The position numbers and the translations under genes were made by a program. Below, one piece after another: positions 14,215 through 23,253 of a stretch of 40,991 nucleotides of DNA. The notes beneath the pieces are model-generated. The model did no database searches. It had not been told where the DNA came from and saw nothing but the letters and a program-made list of their open reading frames with translations. The stretch is from Paenibacillus marchantiophytorum. GTDB taxonomy: Bacteria > Bacillota > Bacilli > Paenibacillales > NBRC-103111. The number at the start of each line of letters is the position of its first letter. Positions within the stretch are counted from its first letter, which is position 1. The stretch covers positions 24,639-65,629 of the forward strand of contig NZ_BMHE01000043.1 in assembly GCF_014640555.1 (NCBI RefSeq), read 5' to 3'.

Positions 14215-14958
14215 ATGGAGAAATCGTTGCTGGATTACTTCGTACTCATTCGCAAAAAACTGTGGATGATTGGGTTGTTCGTTCTACTCTCCTGCCTGAC
14301 CACCTTTTACGTCAGCAAGACATTCGTCGAGCCGGTATATAAGGCAAACACGCAAGTGTTGGTTAGCAGCAGCATGAAGAGTGAAGCAGCCATCGATCTG
14401 AACGAAGTGTCAATGAGCTTGAATTTGATTGAAAGCTACAAGGAAATTATGAAGTCGGATCATACGATTAATCTACTGCTGCAGAATCACCCTGAATTCA
14501 ATCTGACGCAAAAGCAACTGCTGAAGAATCTCAAAGTGAGTTCAACGGACAAGACGCAGATCATCAAAATGGAGTTTGAAGACAAGAGCTATGAGAAAGC
14601 GGTTGTGATTACGAAAGCACTCGCTGACACATTCATCAGTGAAGTTCCAAGCTTGATGAATATGAATAATGTCAAAATCCTTTCATCTTCGGATCCAGCA
14701 ATCAAGCCGTTGCCGATTAATTCGAGTGTGGCAATCAACTTGGCCGTCAGCTTCATTCTTTCGGCTATGGCAGCGATTGGCGTGTTTTTCTTCTTGGAAA
14801 ACATGAATGACACGATTCGTTCTGAAAAAGAAGCTGAACACAGCATTGGGCTGCCCGTTCTGAGCTCGATTGGTACGATCAAGAAGAATCAGATCGGCAA
14901 ACCAGCCAAAGCAGCGTCCAGAGAGGTGGGAGAACAAACGTATGCCACAGTTAAGTAA
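14215..14958 (+). CDS. Wzz/CapA-type chain-length modulator (kinase adaptor)
   Basis: A 247-residue membrane protein of the Wzz/YveK/CapA family, which controls polysaccharide chain length and activates the separate BY-kinase in Firmicutes. It has two membrane helices (about residues 17-36 and 170-190) that flank an extracytoplasmic helical domain, and a short cytoplasmic C-terminal tail. The family motif near the first helix (RKKLWMIGLFVLLSCLTTFY) and the PxP-like region IKPLPINSSVAINLA before the second helix are present. GGGAGGGTG lies five bases before ATG. The gene is first in the EPS operon and its end overlaps the next gene by 17 bases. Confidence 0.9.
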   Translation: MEKSLLDYFVLIRKKLWMIGLFVLLSCLTTFYVSKTFVEPVYKANTQVLVSSSMKSEAAIDLNEVSMSLNLIESYKEIMKSDHTINLLLQNHPEFNLTQKQLLKNLKVSSTDKTQIIKMEFEDKSYEKAVVITKALADTFISEVPSLMNMNNVKILSSSDPAIKPLPINSSVAINLAVSFILSAMAAIGVFFFLENMNDTIRSEKEAEHSIGLPVLSSIGTIKKNQIGKPAKAASREVGEQTYATVK

Positions 14959-15580
14959 TGCGCTTGTGACTGAGTTCGACCCGATATCGTCGGTATCTGA
15001 ATCCTATCGCGCACTGCGGACAGCCATAAGGTACAAGAAGCTTATGCCAACGGCTAGAGGCATCATAATCATGATTGCTTCTCCCAAATCACAAGAAGGT
15101 AAAACAACGACTGCGGCCAACCTGGCTATCGCTTATGCGCAAGAGGGCAAAGCCGTTGTCCTCGTCGATGGGAATTTGCGCCAGCCATCGCTTCATGACG
15201 TGTTTGGCGTGAAAAATAACAAAGGGTTGCTGCAGGGACTTGCCAAAGGCATGGCTCAGCAGGACATTGTAACTGCAAGCGGTATTCCCGGTCTTGAGCT
15301 CATCGTAGCCGGCGGCCAGCCCGTAAATCCATCGGAGCTGCTAGGATCGGTGAGAATGGCTGAACTCGTAGCTCAATTGAAACAGCAATATGACGTAATC
15401 ATCTTGGATTCTCCATCCACGCTGGATTATACCGATGCCAGCTTGTTGACGGAGTATAGCGACGGAGTCGTATTGGTCGCGAAGAACGGCAAAACGAAGC
15501 GCGAATGGGCGAAACAGGCTAGAACCCAGCTTGAACAGTCCGGTGCCAGAATGCTCGGCATTGTGTTCAATCAATCATAG
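14942..15580 (+). CDS. CpsD/CapB-like BY-kinase ATPase without C-terminal tyrosine cluster
   Basis: A 212-residue P-loop ATPase of the bacterial tyrosine kinase (BY-kinase) family, which partners the membrane modulator encoded just before it. The conserved ESYRALRTAIRY is at 20-31. Walker A is SPKSQEGKTTTAANLA (about 47-62), Walker A' is VVLVDGNLRQPSLH with Asn at the usual second Asp, and Walker B is DVIILDSPSTL. The protein ends GIVFNQS, so the C-terminal tyrosine cluster that is normally autophosphorylated is absent. The ATG at 14942 has GAGGTGGGAG upstream. Without the cluster it may act as an ATP-dependent assembly switch and not as a self-phosphorylating kinase. No cognate PHP phosphatase is present in the window. 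Confidence 0.88.
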   Translation: MPQLSNALVTEFDPISSVSESYRALRTAIRYKKLMPTARGIIIMIASPKSQEGKTTTAANLAIAYAQEGKAVVLVDGNLRQPSLHDVFGVKNNKGLLQGLAKGMAQQDIVTASGIPGLELIVAGGQPVNPSELLGSVRMAELVAQLKQQYDVIILDSPSTLDYTDASLLTEYSDGVVLVAKNGKTKREWAKQARTQLEQSGARMLGIVFNQS

Positions 15581-15621
15581 AGAGGCTGGACTTTCCATAA
15601 TCGATAGGAGGATGAGATTAG

Positions 15622-16560
15622 ATGAAAACGGTGAAGAAAGCAATTATTCCGGCTGCGGGACTGGGAACCAGATTCCTGCCTGCCACGAAAGCGATGCCCA
15701 AAGAGATGCTCCCTATCATCAATAAACCCACTATCCAATACATCGTGGAAGAAGCCATTGAATCCGGTATTGAAGATATTATTATTGTGACCGGTAAAGG
15801 GAAGCGGGCGATCGAGGATCATTTCGATAACGCTTTTGAGTTGGAGAACAAGCTCTTGGAGTCAGGCAAACTTGAGATGCTGAAAGAAGTGCAGCGTTCT
15901 GCCAAAGTGGAAATTCATTATATTCGTCAGAAGGAACCTAAAGGGTTGGGACACGCTGTCTGGTGTGCCAGAAGATTTATCGGCAACGAACCATTCGCTG
16001 TTCTACTCGGGGATGATATCGTCACAGGACGGGTGCCATGCCTAAAACAGCTCATTCAGCAATATGAATTAACTGAAAATTCTGTCATTGGTGTGCAAGC
16101 CGTGCCGCCAGAATTGACAAACCGTTACGGCATTATTGATCCCGGTGTGCAAAATAACCGGTTGTATCAAGTCAATGATTTTGTTGAAAAGCCTAAGCTG
16201 GGAACAGCGCCTTCCAATCTTGCCATTATGGGTAGATACGTTTTCTCCCCTAAAATCTTTGAATTTTTGGAGCTTCAGGAGAAAGGCGCAGGCGGAGAAA
16301 TCCAGCTGACGGACGCTATTCAGAAGCTTAATCAAATAGAACGCGTACTTGCTTACCATTTTGACGGTATCCGCTATGATGTTGGCGAGCGCCTGGGTTA
16401 CATTCTTACAACGATGGCTTTTGCAATGGAAAGCAAGGATCTTCGCTTCGATGTGATGGAAGCTATGGCTGAAATTCTGATCAAAGAGAAATATCAACCG
16501 ATGCTGGATCATCTGGGAGGTGTTGATAATGAGTTTGCGCGAACTGCAGGAGGATTATGA
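15622..16560 (+). CDS. galU: UTP-glucose-1-phosphate uridylyltransferase
   Basis: A 312-residue nucleotidyltransferase that makes UDP-glucose, the precursor for glucosyl units and, via Ugd, UDP-glucuronate. The N-terminal nucleotide-binding signature is PAAGLGTRFLPATKAMPKEM (about 9-28), with KGKRAIEDHFD, GLGHAVWCAR and FVEKPKLGTAPSNLAIMGRY further on, all diagnostic for GalU/GtaB. The ATG follows ATAGGAGGATGAG. Length and motifs are complete. Its last 32 bases overlap the start of the phosphosugar transferase gene, showing tight coupling in the operon. Confidence 0.95.
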   Translation: MKTVKKAIIPAAGLGTRFLPATKAMPKEMLPIINKPTIQYIVEEAIESGIEDIIIVTGKGKRAIEDHFDNAFELENKLLESGKLEMLKEVQRSAKVEIHYIRQKEPKGLGHAVWCARRFIGNEPFAVLLGDDIVTGRVPCLKQLIQQYELTENSVIGVQAVPPELTNRYGIIDPGVQNNRLYQVNDFVEKPKLGTAPSNLAIMGRYVFSPKIFEFLELQEKGAGGEIQLTDAIQKLNQIERVLAYHFDGIRYDVGERLGYILTTMAFAMESKDLRFDVMEAMAEILIKEKYQPMLDHLGGVDNEFARTAGGL

Positions 16561-17227
16561 GTATTTAGGCCCTAAGCAAAGCTATTATCAAGCTGCGAGA
16601 ATTCCTCGCGGGAAGAGCCTTGCATCCTATTTGTTCGTCAAGCGAATACTCGATATCGTACTTTCTTTGCTCGGCATGCTGTTCCTGACGCCATTGTTCG
16701 CTGTCATTGCGATCTGGATCAAAGTGGAAGATCCCAAAGGGACTGTGTTCTTCAAACAGAATCGCGTTGGGAAAGATGAAGTGCTGTTTCCCATGTATAA
16801 ATTCCGTTCGATGGTATCCAATGCCGAAGAGCTCAAACAGCAATTACTGGAGCAAAATGAAGTTGAAGGCGCTATGTTCAAAATGAAAAACGATCCGCGT
16901 GTGACACGTGTAGGTCGCCTGATCCGGAAGACAAGTATTGATGAATTGCCGCAATTGTGGAATGTATTTATAGGCCACATGAGTTTGGTTGGCCCTAGAC
17001 CGGCCTTGCCAAATGAAGTTGCTGAATATACACCTTACGAGAAGCAGCGTTTAACGGTAACCCCCGGTTGCACAGGGTTATGGCAAGTAAGTGGAAGAAG
17101 CAATGTGAGCTTTCAACAAATGGTTGAGCTCGATTTGAACTATATCACGCATCGCAGTTTGCTGTTTGATATCAAAATCGTGATGAAAACGGTTCTCGTT
17201 CTGCTAGGCTCCAAAGACGCATTCTAA
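16529..17227 (+). CDS. Initiating undecaprenyl-phosphate sugar phosphotransferase
   Basis: A 232-residue polyprenyl-phosphate hexose-1-phosphate transferase, short (CpsE/EpsL/WcaJ C-terminal) form. One hydrophobic hairpin at about residues 34-58 (ILDIVLSLLGMLFLTPL) anchors the catalytic domain. Typical motifs follow: KFRSMVSNAE, TRVGRLIRKTSIDELPQLWN, MSLVGPRPALP and PGCTGLWQVSGRS. It starts the repeat unit by moving a sugar phosphate from a UDP-sugar to undecaprenyl phosphate. Adjacent galU makes glucose-1-phosphate the likely cargo, but this is inference. ATG at 16529 has GGGAGG eight bases upstream; it starts inside galU. Confidence 0.92.
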   Translation: MSLRELQEDYEYLGPKQSYYQAARIPRGKSLASYLFVKRILDIVLSLLGMLFLTPLFAVIAIWIKVEDPKGTVFFKQNRVGKDEVLFPMYKFRSMVSNAEELKQQLLEQNEVEGAMFKMKNDPRVTRVGRLIRKTSIDELPQLWNVFIGHMSLVGPRPALPNEVAEYTPYEKQRLTVTPGCTGLWQVSGRSNVSFQQMVELDLNYITHRSLLFDIKIVMKTVLVLLGSKDAF

Positions 17228-17257
17228 GATCAGTGAAGTAACGAAGGGAGGATAGCC

Positions 17258-18193
17258 ATGGTACGAAACCAGTCCAAACCTAGTATATCTATCGTCATTT
17301 GTACGTTTAATCGAGCGGATCTTCTGCATCTCACGCTAGATTCCATTCTTGCCCTTGAAGATTTGGATCAAGCTGAGATTCTGATTGTGGATAACAATTC
17401 AACCGATCATACCCGAGATGTAGCTCATACATTCATTCAGCGTTATCTTGGCATCTTGCGTGTTCATTACGTATTTGAGCAAAAACAAGGATTGTCGGCA
17501 GCGCGAAACAGCGGTATCGAGCAAGCTCAAGGTGACATTGTCGCATTTCTTGATGATGATGCCATCCCGTGCAAGGTCTGGATTCGTACCATGTTGACCA
17601 CCTTTGGTGAGCAGTTGGAAGTTGAGGCGATGGGCGGCCGGATTCGTCCGAATTTTGAAAGTGAACGTCCTGAGTGGTTAATTAAAGGGTTAGAAATGCC
17701 CTACACCATCGTTGATTTGGGACCAAAGAAACAGGAATATCCAGTCACGCTTCATCCTTTTGGGGCGAATATGGCTATCAGGAAATCATTTCTGGTGGCT
17801 CACTACTTTCCTACCCATCTGGGGCGGATCGGAAACATGCTGTTATCCGGTGAGGAATCGTGGTTATTCGAACAAATGAAGAAGCAGCGGAAAGTAATTC
17901 TATATCATCCTGATATGATCGTTGATCACTTCATCCCGGACAGCCGCTTAACACAAGAATGGATTAAGAAAAGGTACTACTATCAAGGGGTCACGAATGG
18001 CTCTATGCATAAAGGAAATGTTGCAAAGCTCATTTTGCTTGGGAAGGTGGCAGCGAAAGTGGTTTACATTGCTGGAGAGGCCTTATGTGCCCGGTCCGCA
18101 GGGAAGAAACTGCTTGTTGCCTGCCGCATGGAGAGTATTCGTGGCACACTTGATACGATGCGTAAACGCAATAACATGCAATTGACTAGGTGA
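17258..18193 (+). CDS. GT2-family glycosyltransferase
   Basis: A 311-residue GT-A fold glycosyltransferase. N-terminal ISIVICTFNRADLLHLTLDS (about 10-29) and IVDNNSTDHTRDVA define family 2, SAARNSGIEQAQGDIVAFLD with DDD (about 85-106) gives the metal/nucleotide site, and the acceptor domain follows with SGEESWLFEQM. It has no clear membrane helix. It adds one sugar to the lipid-linked repeat unit at the cytoplasmic face; donor and linkage are unknown. AAGGGAGGAT lies 7 bases before ATG. Its stop overlaps the ribosome binding site of the following Wzy-like gene. Confidence 0.88.
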   Translation: MVRNQSKPSISIVICTFNRADLLHLTLDSILALEDLDQAEILIVDNNSTDHTRDVAHTFIQRYLGILRVHYVFEQKQGLSAARNSGIEQAQGDIVAFLDDDAIPCKVWIRTMLTTFGEQLEVEAMGGRIRPNFESERPEWLIKGLEMPYTIVDLGPKKQEYPVTLHPFGANMAIRKSFLVAHYFPTHLGRIGNMLLSGEESWLFEQMKKQRKVILYHPDMIVDHFIPDSRLTQEWIKKRYYYQGVTNGSMHKGNVAKLILLGKVAAKVVYIAGEALCARSAGKKLLVACRMESIRGTLDTMRKRNNMQLTR

Positions 18194-18201
18194 GGGCGCA
18201 T

Positions 18202-19542
18202 ATGACAGAACTTTCCTTACATGTGAAAAAGCCAGTGTATTACAGTGTCGGCTACCTAGGTATCGCCATTGTGATGGGAATCGCAGCGGTGTATCAGCCT
18301 TTGATTAGTCTGATGGGAATGGCTGTCCTTCTCCTGCTTGCCTTGTCGGTTCGCAACCCGGAAATCGTCAGCTACCCTGTCCTTATTTCTACGGCTATCT
18401 CGGTCAATTATATTATTACAGCGAGTGTAGGCGGTCTGGAAATCATCTCACTCTACAAGCTGGGTATTCTAATTCTCTTGGTGCCATGTATGCTGCAAAA
18501 CGGGTTGCGCTTAAAGTTCATGTATCCGATCGCAGCGTTCATGCTGATGTTATTTCTTACCTTCTTTTTTTCCGATTGGCATCCAAGACTGACGACATCG
18601 CTCACCGTCAAAGCATTCATCGGGCTAACATTGCCTTTCTTTTTCCTCATGATCAAATGGAAGAGGGAAACGGCGCAGCGGCATATTCAAATTATTTGTT
18701 TGTTGCCGCTGATCAGCGTAGCAACCGGTATTGTCTTGCAGCTAGCTCATCTATATTCCTTCCTAAACGTTGAGTTTACAGGAGCCGTTAGAGTGCAGGG
18801 AGCGAATATAGCGCCGCATTTGGCCATGTTGGCTTTTCTGGGCATTACGATTGGGCTGATGGAGACCAAACGTGATCCGGCGCGAGCCAAATTTTATTAC
18901 TGCACGCTTGCTTCTAATTTTGCAATTTTGATTGCAACTGGTACAAGAGGGCCTATCCTCGCGATGCTGGCTATGGCTGCTTATTATTTCTACGATATGG
19001 TCAAACAATATATCAAAGGCAAACTGATTTTGATCGTGCCGTTAGTTTGTTCGCTGGCTTTGATCGGCGGAGCCGTGTATGTGCAATGGGACAATATGAC
19101 GAAGCGTTCCTTCGAACGCCAAACAGGAACAGGTATAGACTTATCCGGACGAACAGAAGCATGGACGTATTTTCTAAAAGGTGTACAGGATTCTCCCCTA
19201 GCAGGCAGAGGTTTGGGGGCTGTGACGGTTGCCAACGATGGCAGCTTATACGAAGGATTCGTCGTTCCGCACAATGAGTATATTCGCTTCTATTATGATG
19301 CCGGCTATACGGGGAGTATCGCGCTTTTTCTTTCCTTGTTGATCGTATTCGTGATGATTTACCGAGTGATACCATCCAAAATTAAAGTGTATTATGCCAC
19401 TTTTATTCTGGGATTCTTCCTATATTCCTTTTCCGATAATACGTTATCCACGGTCCAATTTATCATTCCTTTCTGTTGGTATTTGAACGGTTTGTATATC
19501 CAATCAACGACAAATCCGAAAAAAGAAGAAGTGATTAGATGA
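18202..19542 (+). CDS. Wzy/O-antigen-ligase-like membrane protein 1
   Basis: A 446-residue integral membrane protein with about 11-12 hydrophobic segments. The Wzy_C-like core is seen in NFAILIATGTRGPILAMLAM (about 236-255) and in the large outer loop with LSGRTEAWTYFLKGVQDSPL then GRGLGAV and VPHNEYIRFYYDAG, where H-N-E is the usual catalytic histidine region of ligases and polymerases. It most likely polymerises undecaprenyl-linked repeat units outside the membrane. ATG 18202 is preceded by GGTGAGGG; an in-frame GTG at 18190 overlaps that site and is less likely. It is one of two such proteins in the operon. Confidence 0.85.
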   Translation: MTELSLHVKKPVYYSVGYLGIAIVMGIAAVYQPLISLMGMAVLLLLALSVRNPEIVSYPVLISTAISVNYIITASVGGLEIISLYKLGILILLVPCMLQNGLRLKFMYPIAAFMLMLFLTFFFSDWHPRLTTSLTVKAFIGLTLPFFFLMIKWKRETAQRHIQIICLLPLISVATGIVLQLAHLYSFLNVEFTGAVRVQGANIAPHLAMLAFLGITIGLMETKRDPARAKFYYCTLASNFAILIATGTRGPILAMLAMAAYYFYDMVKQYIKGKLILIVPLVCSLALIGGAVYVQWDNMTKRSFERQTGTGIDLSGRTEAWTYFLKGVQDSPLAGRGLGAVTVANDGSLYEGFVVPHNEYIRFYYDAGYTGSIALFLSLLIVFVMIYRVIPSKIKVYYATFILGFFLYSFSDNTLSTVQFIIPFCWYLNGLYIQSTTNPKKEEVIR

Positions 19543-20342
19543 GTAAAGTGACTATGTTCGATGTTAATTTTGATAATTATGATTTCCTGGACTTGCTTGC
19601 CTTCATGGACGAGAGAATTCGCCAGAGAAGCCATTCTTACATTTTGACTTGCAATGTCGATCATTTGATCAAGCTCAGGAAGGATGTCGAATTTCAGAAA
19701 GTCTATTCAGAGGCAGGGGCCATTGTAGCGGATGGCATGCCGATTATCTGGGCTTCCAAGATGTTGAGAAAGCCATTGAAGGAGAAAGTATCCGGTTCCG
19801 ATCTATTCGCTAAGTTAGGTGAAGCATTCGCCAAAAGGCAGTACAAATTGTTCTTCTTGGGGTCTGCGGAAGGGATCCCGGAGCTGGCGATCAAAAATTT
19901 GAAATTATCGTTTCCAGCGCTCAATATTGTTGGCTATTACTCGCCTTCCTATGGCTTCGAGAAAAAAGCGGAAGAGAATGAGCAGATTGTTCAAATGCTG
20001 ATCAAGGCGCAGCCTGATATTGTTTTCGTCGGCGTTGGCGCGCCCAAGCAAGAAAAATGGATTTACGAAAATTACTTATCGTACCAAGTGCCGATATCAA
20101 TCGGAGTAGGAGCTACGTTTGACTTCATCTCAGGTTCTGTGAAGCGAGCTCCCAATATCATGCAAAAAACAGGCTTTGAATGGTTCTGGCGTCTGGCGCA
20201 GGAGCCTCGAAGATTGTGGAAACGGTATTTGATTCATGACTCCATGTTTATCGTTATGCTCTGGATGGAATGGAAGAAGCATTTTAAGCTGAAAAGGGAG
20301 GGGACGGGAGTTAACAATGGATTATCCAAGCAAAATGAGTAA
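19539..20342 (+). CDS. WecG/TagA/CpsF (GumM-like) family GT26 glycosyltransferase
   Basis: A 267-residue glycosyltransferase of family 26. Characteristic blocks are TCNVDHLIKLRKD, GAIVADGMPIIWASKML with KVSGSDLF, KLFFLGSAEGIPE, VGYYSPSYGF, PDIVFVGVGAPKQEKWIYEN, GVGATFDFISGSVKRAP and the C-terminal GFEWFWRLAQEPRRLWKRY that recruits the enzyme to the membrane. Family members add the second sugar to a lipid-linked primer (ManNAc in WecG/TagA, glucose in GumM of xanthan). In this EPS context a GumM-like role as second transferase is plausible. It starts at ATG overlapping the preceding stop (ATGA). Confidence 0.92.
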   Translation: MSKVTMFDVNFDNYDFLDLLAFMDERIRQRSHSYILTCNVDHLIKLRKDVEFQKVYSEAGAIVADGMPIIWASKMLRKPLKEKVSGSDLFAKLGEAFAKRQYKLFFLGSAEGIPELAIKNLKLSFPALNIVGYYSPSYGFEKKAEENEQIVQMLIKAQPDIVFVGVGAPKQEKWIYENYLSYQVPISIGVGATFDFISGSVKRAPNIMQKTGFEWFWRLAQEPRRLWKRYLIHDSMFIVMLWMEWKKHFKLKREGTGVNNGLSKQNE

Positions 20343-20405
20343 TCTGCTGATAGCGACTCAGCATCCTGTCACTCTAGGAACGAAATCGGCAAGGAGCTAT
20401 CCGTT

Positions 20406-21890
20406 ATGAGAACGTTGAGAGCACGCAATCCTTTTGTATCCCTATATGCAAGCAAGGCCACAATGGCTTGGTTAGTTGGAGCTTTGGTTGTTTCTCTAGT
20501 CATCGGCTATGGAAGCGCCACGTTAGGTCATGAGAACAAATCGCAAATTGCGATGCTGGCTATGCTGATCTTTCCAGCATTTATGCTCGCTTTATTGGAT
20601 TCCCGCAAACTAATTCCCTACCTATTGCTGGTCTGGGTTGTCTGTCCCGAGATACGAAGATTTGAGGATTGGATGGAAGGGACCTATCATTCGGTATCTT
20701 TACTAAGTATTGCGCCGCTGTTGACAAGTGCTGTCGTTATCATTCCGATCCTATCGAAAATACATCTGTTAGAATCCGCGCTCAAACGCTTATTGATTTA
20801 CTTTTGTATCGCCTTGTTGTATGGAAGCCTTATTGGGATGACCAAGAATGGGATGGGAACCTTTTATGACTTAGCTAACTATCTCATACCGATGCTGTTA
20901 ATTCCTTATGCGGCCTTGAGTAATTTTGAGAAAAAGGATTTGGATCGCTTGTTGGTCGCCTTTTCCAATACAGCCATCCTCATTGCGGTCTACGGCATCA
21001 TCCAATATATTGTGGTTCCACCATGGGATGCTTTTTGGATGAATCATGTGGAAATGACCTCGATCGGTCAGCCTTATCCGCTTGAAATTCGCGTGTTCTC
21101 GTTTCTGAATTCCCCTGGACCCGCTGGTATGTATATGGGAACAGCACTGGCGCCCATGATTCTGGAGAAAAGATGGCGGGGGCCGTTAGGGTGGATTGGC
21201 GTCATTCTCGTCACTGTAGGGTTATTAATTACTCTCGTTCGTTCCGCTTGGGTCATGCTGTTCATTGATATAGCCATCTACACAGCCGTATCGGCCGGAA
21301 AGCAGAAATGGAAATTGCTGGCTCAATTATCCGCTGTTATCGCTGCGATGTATTTCATTATTCCCAAACTTCCAGGTGCGCAGGGGCTTGTAGCTCGCTT
21401 GGACACAATGACTGCGATCCAAGATGATCATTCCTATAATGAAAGATTGGATTTCTTCCATACGGTGTTCCCCATGTTGTTTGCGAAGCCGCAGGGTCTA
21501 GGGCTGGGAAGCATTGGGGTTGGAACCAAGCTGAGCAATGATGGTGCGCTTGGTGAATATGGCATTTTTGATAATGGCTTTGTAGCGATTTTCCTAACAT
21601 TCGGAATTATCGGGGGGATTTTATTCTTCTGGGGACTATGGCTTGTTATTAAGTATTTGATCTCCAAAAGAAAAGAAACCGGCGGTTTAAACCCCTATAC
21701 ACGGCTTGCTCTATCCGCCTTGGAGGGAAGTATCGTGTGTCTCGTTTTCGAGAATGGTTATACCGGCTTAAAAGGCTTTCTACTATGGTTGGTTGTTGGG
21801 ATAGGGATTATGGCGCATCGCATGAACACGCAAGAAAGGAGGCAACGAACGGATGCAGCAACCGGTCGATTTAAAGATAATTCGCTCTAA
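20406..21890 (+). CDS. Wzy/O-antigen-ligase-like membrane protein 2
   Basis: A 494-residue integral membrane protein with about 12 hydrophobic helices. Wzy_C-type features include VGLLITLVRSAWVMLFIDIA (about 276-295), the large loop with SYNERLDFFHTVFPMLFAKP and GLGLGSIG, and GEYGIFDNGFVAIFLTFGII. It lacks the clear H-N-E seen in the first Wzy-like protein, which suggests a different substrate or activity. It may polymerise a second polymer, act as ligase, or be the main polymerase; sequence cannot decide. AAGGAG lies about 11 bases before ATG. The end overlaps the flippase gene by 38 bases. Confidence 0.82.
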   Translation: MRTLRARNPFVSLYASKATMAWLVGALVVSLVIGYGSATLGHENKSQIAMLAMLIFPAFMLALLDSRKLIPYLLLVWVVCPEIRRFEDWMEGTYHSVSLLSIAPLLTSAVVIIPILSKIHLLESALKRLLIYFCIALLYGSLIGMTKNGMGTFYDLANYLIPMLLIPYAALSNFEKKDLDRLLVAFSNTAILIAVYGIIQYIVVPPWDAFWMNHVEMTSIGQPYPLEIRVFSFLNSPGPAGMYMGTALAPMILEKRWRGPLGWIGVILVTVGLLITLVRSAWVMLFIDIAIYTAVSAGKQKWKLLAQLSAVIAAMYFIIPKLPGAQGLVARLDTMTAIQDDHSYNERLDFFHTVFPMLFAKPQGLGLGSIGVGTKLSNDGALGEYGIFDNGFVAIFLTFGIIGGILFFWGLWLVIKYLISKRKETGGLNPYTRLALSALEGSIVCLVFENGYTGLKGFLLWLVVGIGIMAHRMNTQERRQRTDAATGRFKDNSL

Positions 21891-23229
21891 ACCGCTTCTA
21901 GGTATCATTAAGTCGTTCTATTCCAGTAAAGGTCATATGGCGAGTTCGATTAAAACGATGTTTTTCAGCGTGCTGATTCTATTGATTAACATGTTAACGG
22001 GCATCTTGACGGCACGATTTCTTGGACCTTCCGGCAGGGGGGAGCAAGCTGCTATGGTGTTGTGGTCTCAGTTTCTTGCCTTCAGCTTCACCTTTGGCAT
22101 CCCTTCCGCGATTATTTACAACGTCAAGAAGAATATAAAAGATTCCGCCAAACTGTACACGACCGCTGTCCTGATGGGGCTGATGGCAGGTGTGCTGGCG
22201 CTCATCGTTGGGGTCCTGATTCTGCCGTACTGGCTCGGTACTTACTCACACAGCGTAGTTGTATTCTCACAATGGTCTATGCTGTTAGTTCCATTAATCG
22301 TGTTATCGCAAATTAATAACGCAATGATGCAAGTCAGAGGCGAGTACAAGTTATTCAACCGACTGCGGTTCCTGATTCCGCTTAGTACACTCATCATACT
22401 GGGAATTCTTATCGTGACCCAAATGATGACGCCATTCACATCGGCTGTTGCCTACTTAGCTCCTGCGCTGCCGTTTTATGTTTGGACAACGGCGCGTTTG
22501 CTGAAGCAGTATCGTTTTGAAATCAAGGATGCTTGGCAATCCTTCCGAACGTTGATTCGATATGGGATTGGGTCTTATGGCAATGATTTGATGGGCAATG
22601 TGTCTTACTACATCGATCAAATTGTCATTGTTGGTTTGTTGAATCCTGCTGAGCTTGGCTTATATGCCGTAGCTGTTAGCTTATCGCGTGTGGTGAATAT
22701 CTTCTCGACTTCGATTATTGTCGTTTTGTTTCCCAAAGCATCTGGTTTGCCTAAGGATCAGGTTGTGGAAATGACCTTCCGTGTGTACCGGCTAAGCACT
22801 TGCATTGCGCTGTTTTGTTCACTCTGCATTATGCTCGTGGCACCACTCATTATGCCGCTTCTATATGGTTCGGATTTCAAAGAAGCCATTAGCGTCTTTC
22901 GTATGTTGCTGCTGGAAGTTTCCATATCCGGTGGAACGATGGTTCTGGCGCAGGCCTTCATGGCTTTGGGCAAGCCGAAAATCGTGACCATCCTGCAGGG
23001 AATTGGCTTACTAATCGTCATCCCGCTGCTGATGTTCTTAATCCCGAAATTTGGCTTGTTCGGAGCTGGTATCGCCATCTTATCCTCAGGCGTCTTACGC
23101 TTCTTATTTATTCTCATCAATGTGAAATTCACGTTAAAAACAAAACTGCCTAAATTATTCATAAATAAAGAGGATATCCGCTGGTTGCTCAAGGCAATAT
23201 CGGCCAATAAAAGTAAACAGTCGGATTGA
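21853..23229 (+). CDS. Wzx-type polysaccharide flippase
   Basis: A 458-residue member of the MOP/polysaccharide-transport superfamily with about 12 hydrophobic helices. The N-terminal signature LLINMLTGILTARFLGPSGR (about 37-56) followed by GEQAAMVLW is typical of Wzx proteins, as is the position between Wzy and transferase genes. It would flip the undecaprenyl-linked repeat unit from the inner to the outer face of the membrane. AAAGGAGG lies 10 bases before the ATG, within the end of the preceding gene. It is the only flippase candidate in the window. Confidence 0.9.
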   Translation: MQQPVDLKIIRSKPLLGIIKSFYSSKGHMASSIKTMFFSVLILLINMLTGILTARFLGPSGRGEQAAMVLWSQFLAFSFTFGIPSAIIYNVKKNIKDSAKLYTTAVLMGLMAGVLALIVGVLILPYWLGTYSHSVVVFSQWSMLLVPLIVLSQINNAMMQVRGEYKLFNRLRFLIPLSTLIILGILIVTQMMTPFTSAVAYLAPALPFYVWTTARLLKQYRFEIKDAWQSFRTLIRYGIGSYGNDLMGNVSYYIDQIVIVGLLNPAELGLYAVAVSLSRVVNIFSTSIIVVLFPKASGLPKDQVVEMTFRVYRLSTCIALFCSLCIMLVAPLIMPLLYGSDFKEAISVFRMLLLEVSISGGTMVLAQAFMALGKPKIVTILQGIGLLIVIPLLMFLIPKFGLFGAGIAILSSGVLRFLFILINVKFTLKTKLPKLFINKEDIRWLLKAISANKSKQSD

Positions 23230-23253
23230 AATTGGGGGAAAGGGGCGAATCAA

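Noticed and set aside
14121..14342. A 73-codon open frame beginning at the cre-like palindrome in the EPS leader
   Set aside because: It overlaps the well-supported Wzz-like gene in another frame, has no good ribosome binding site and no recognisable protein features.
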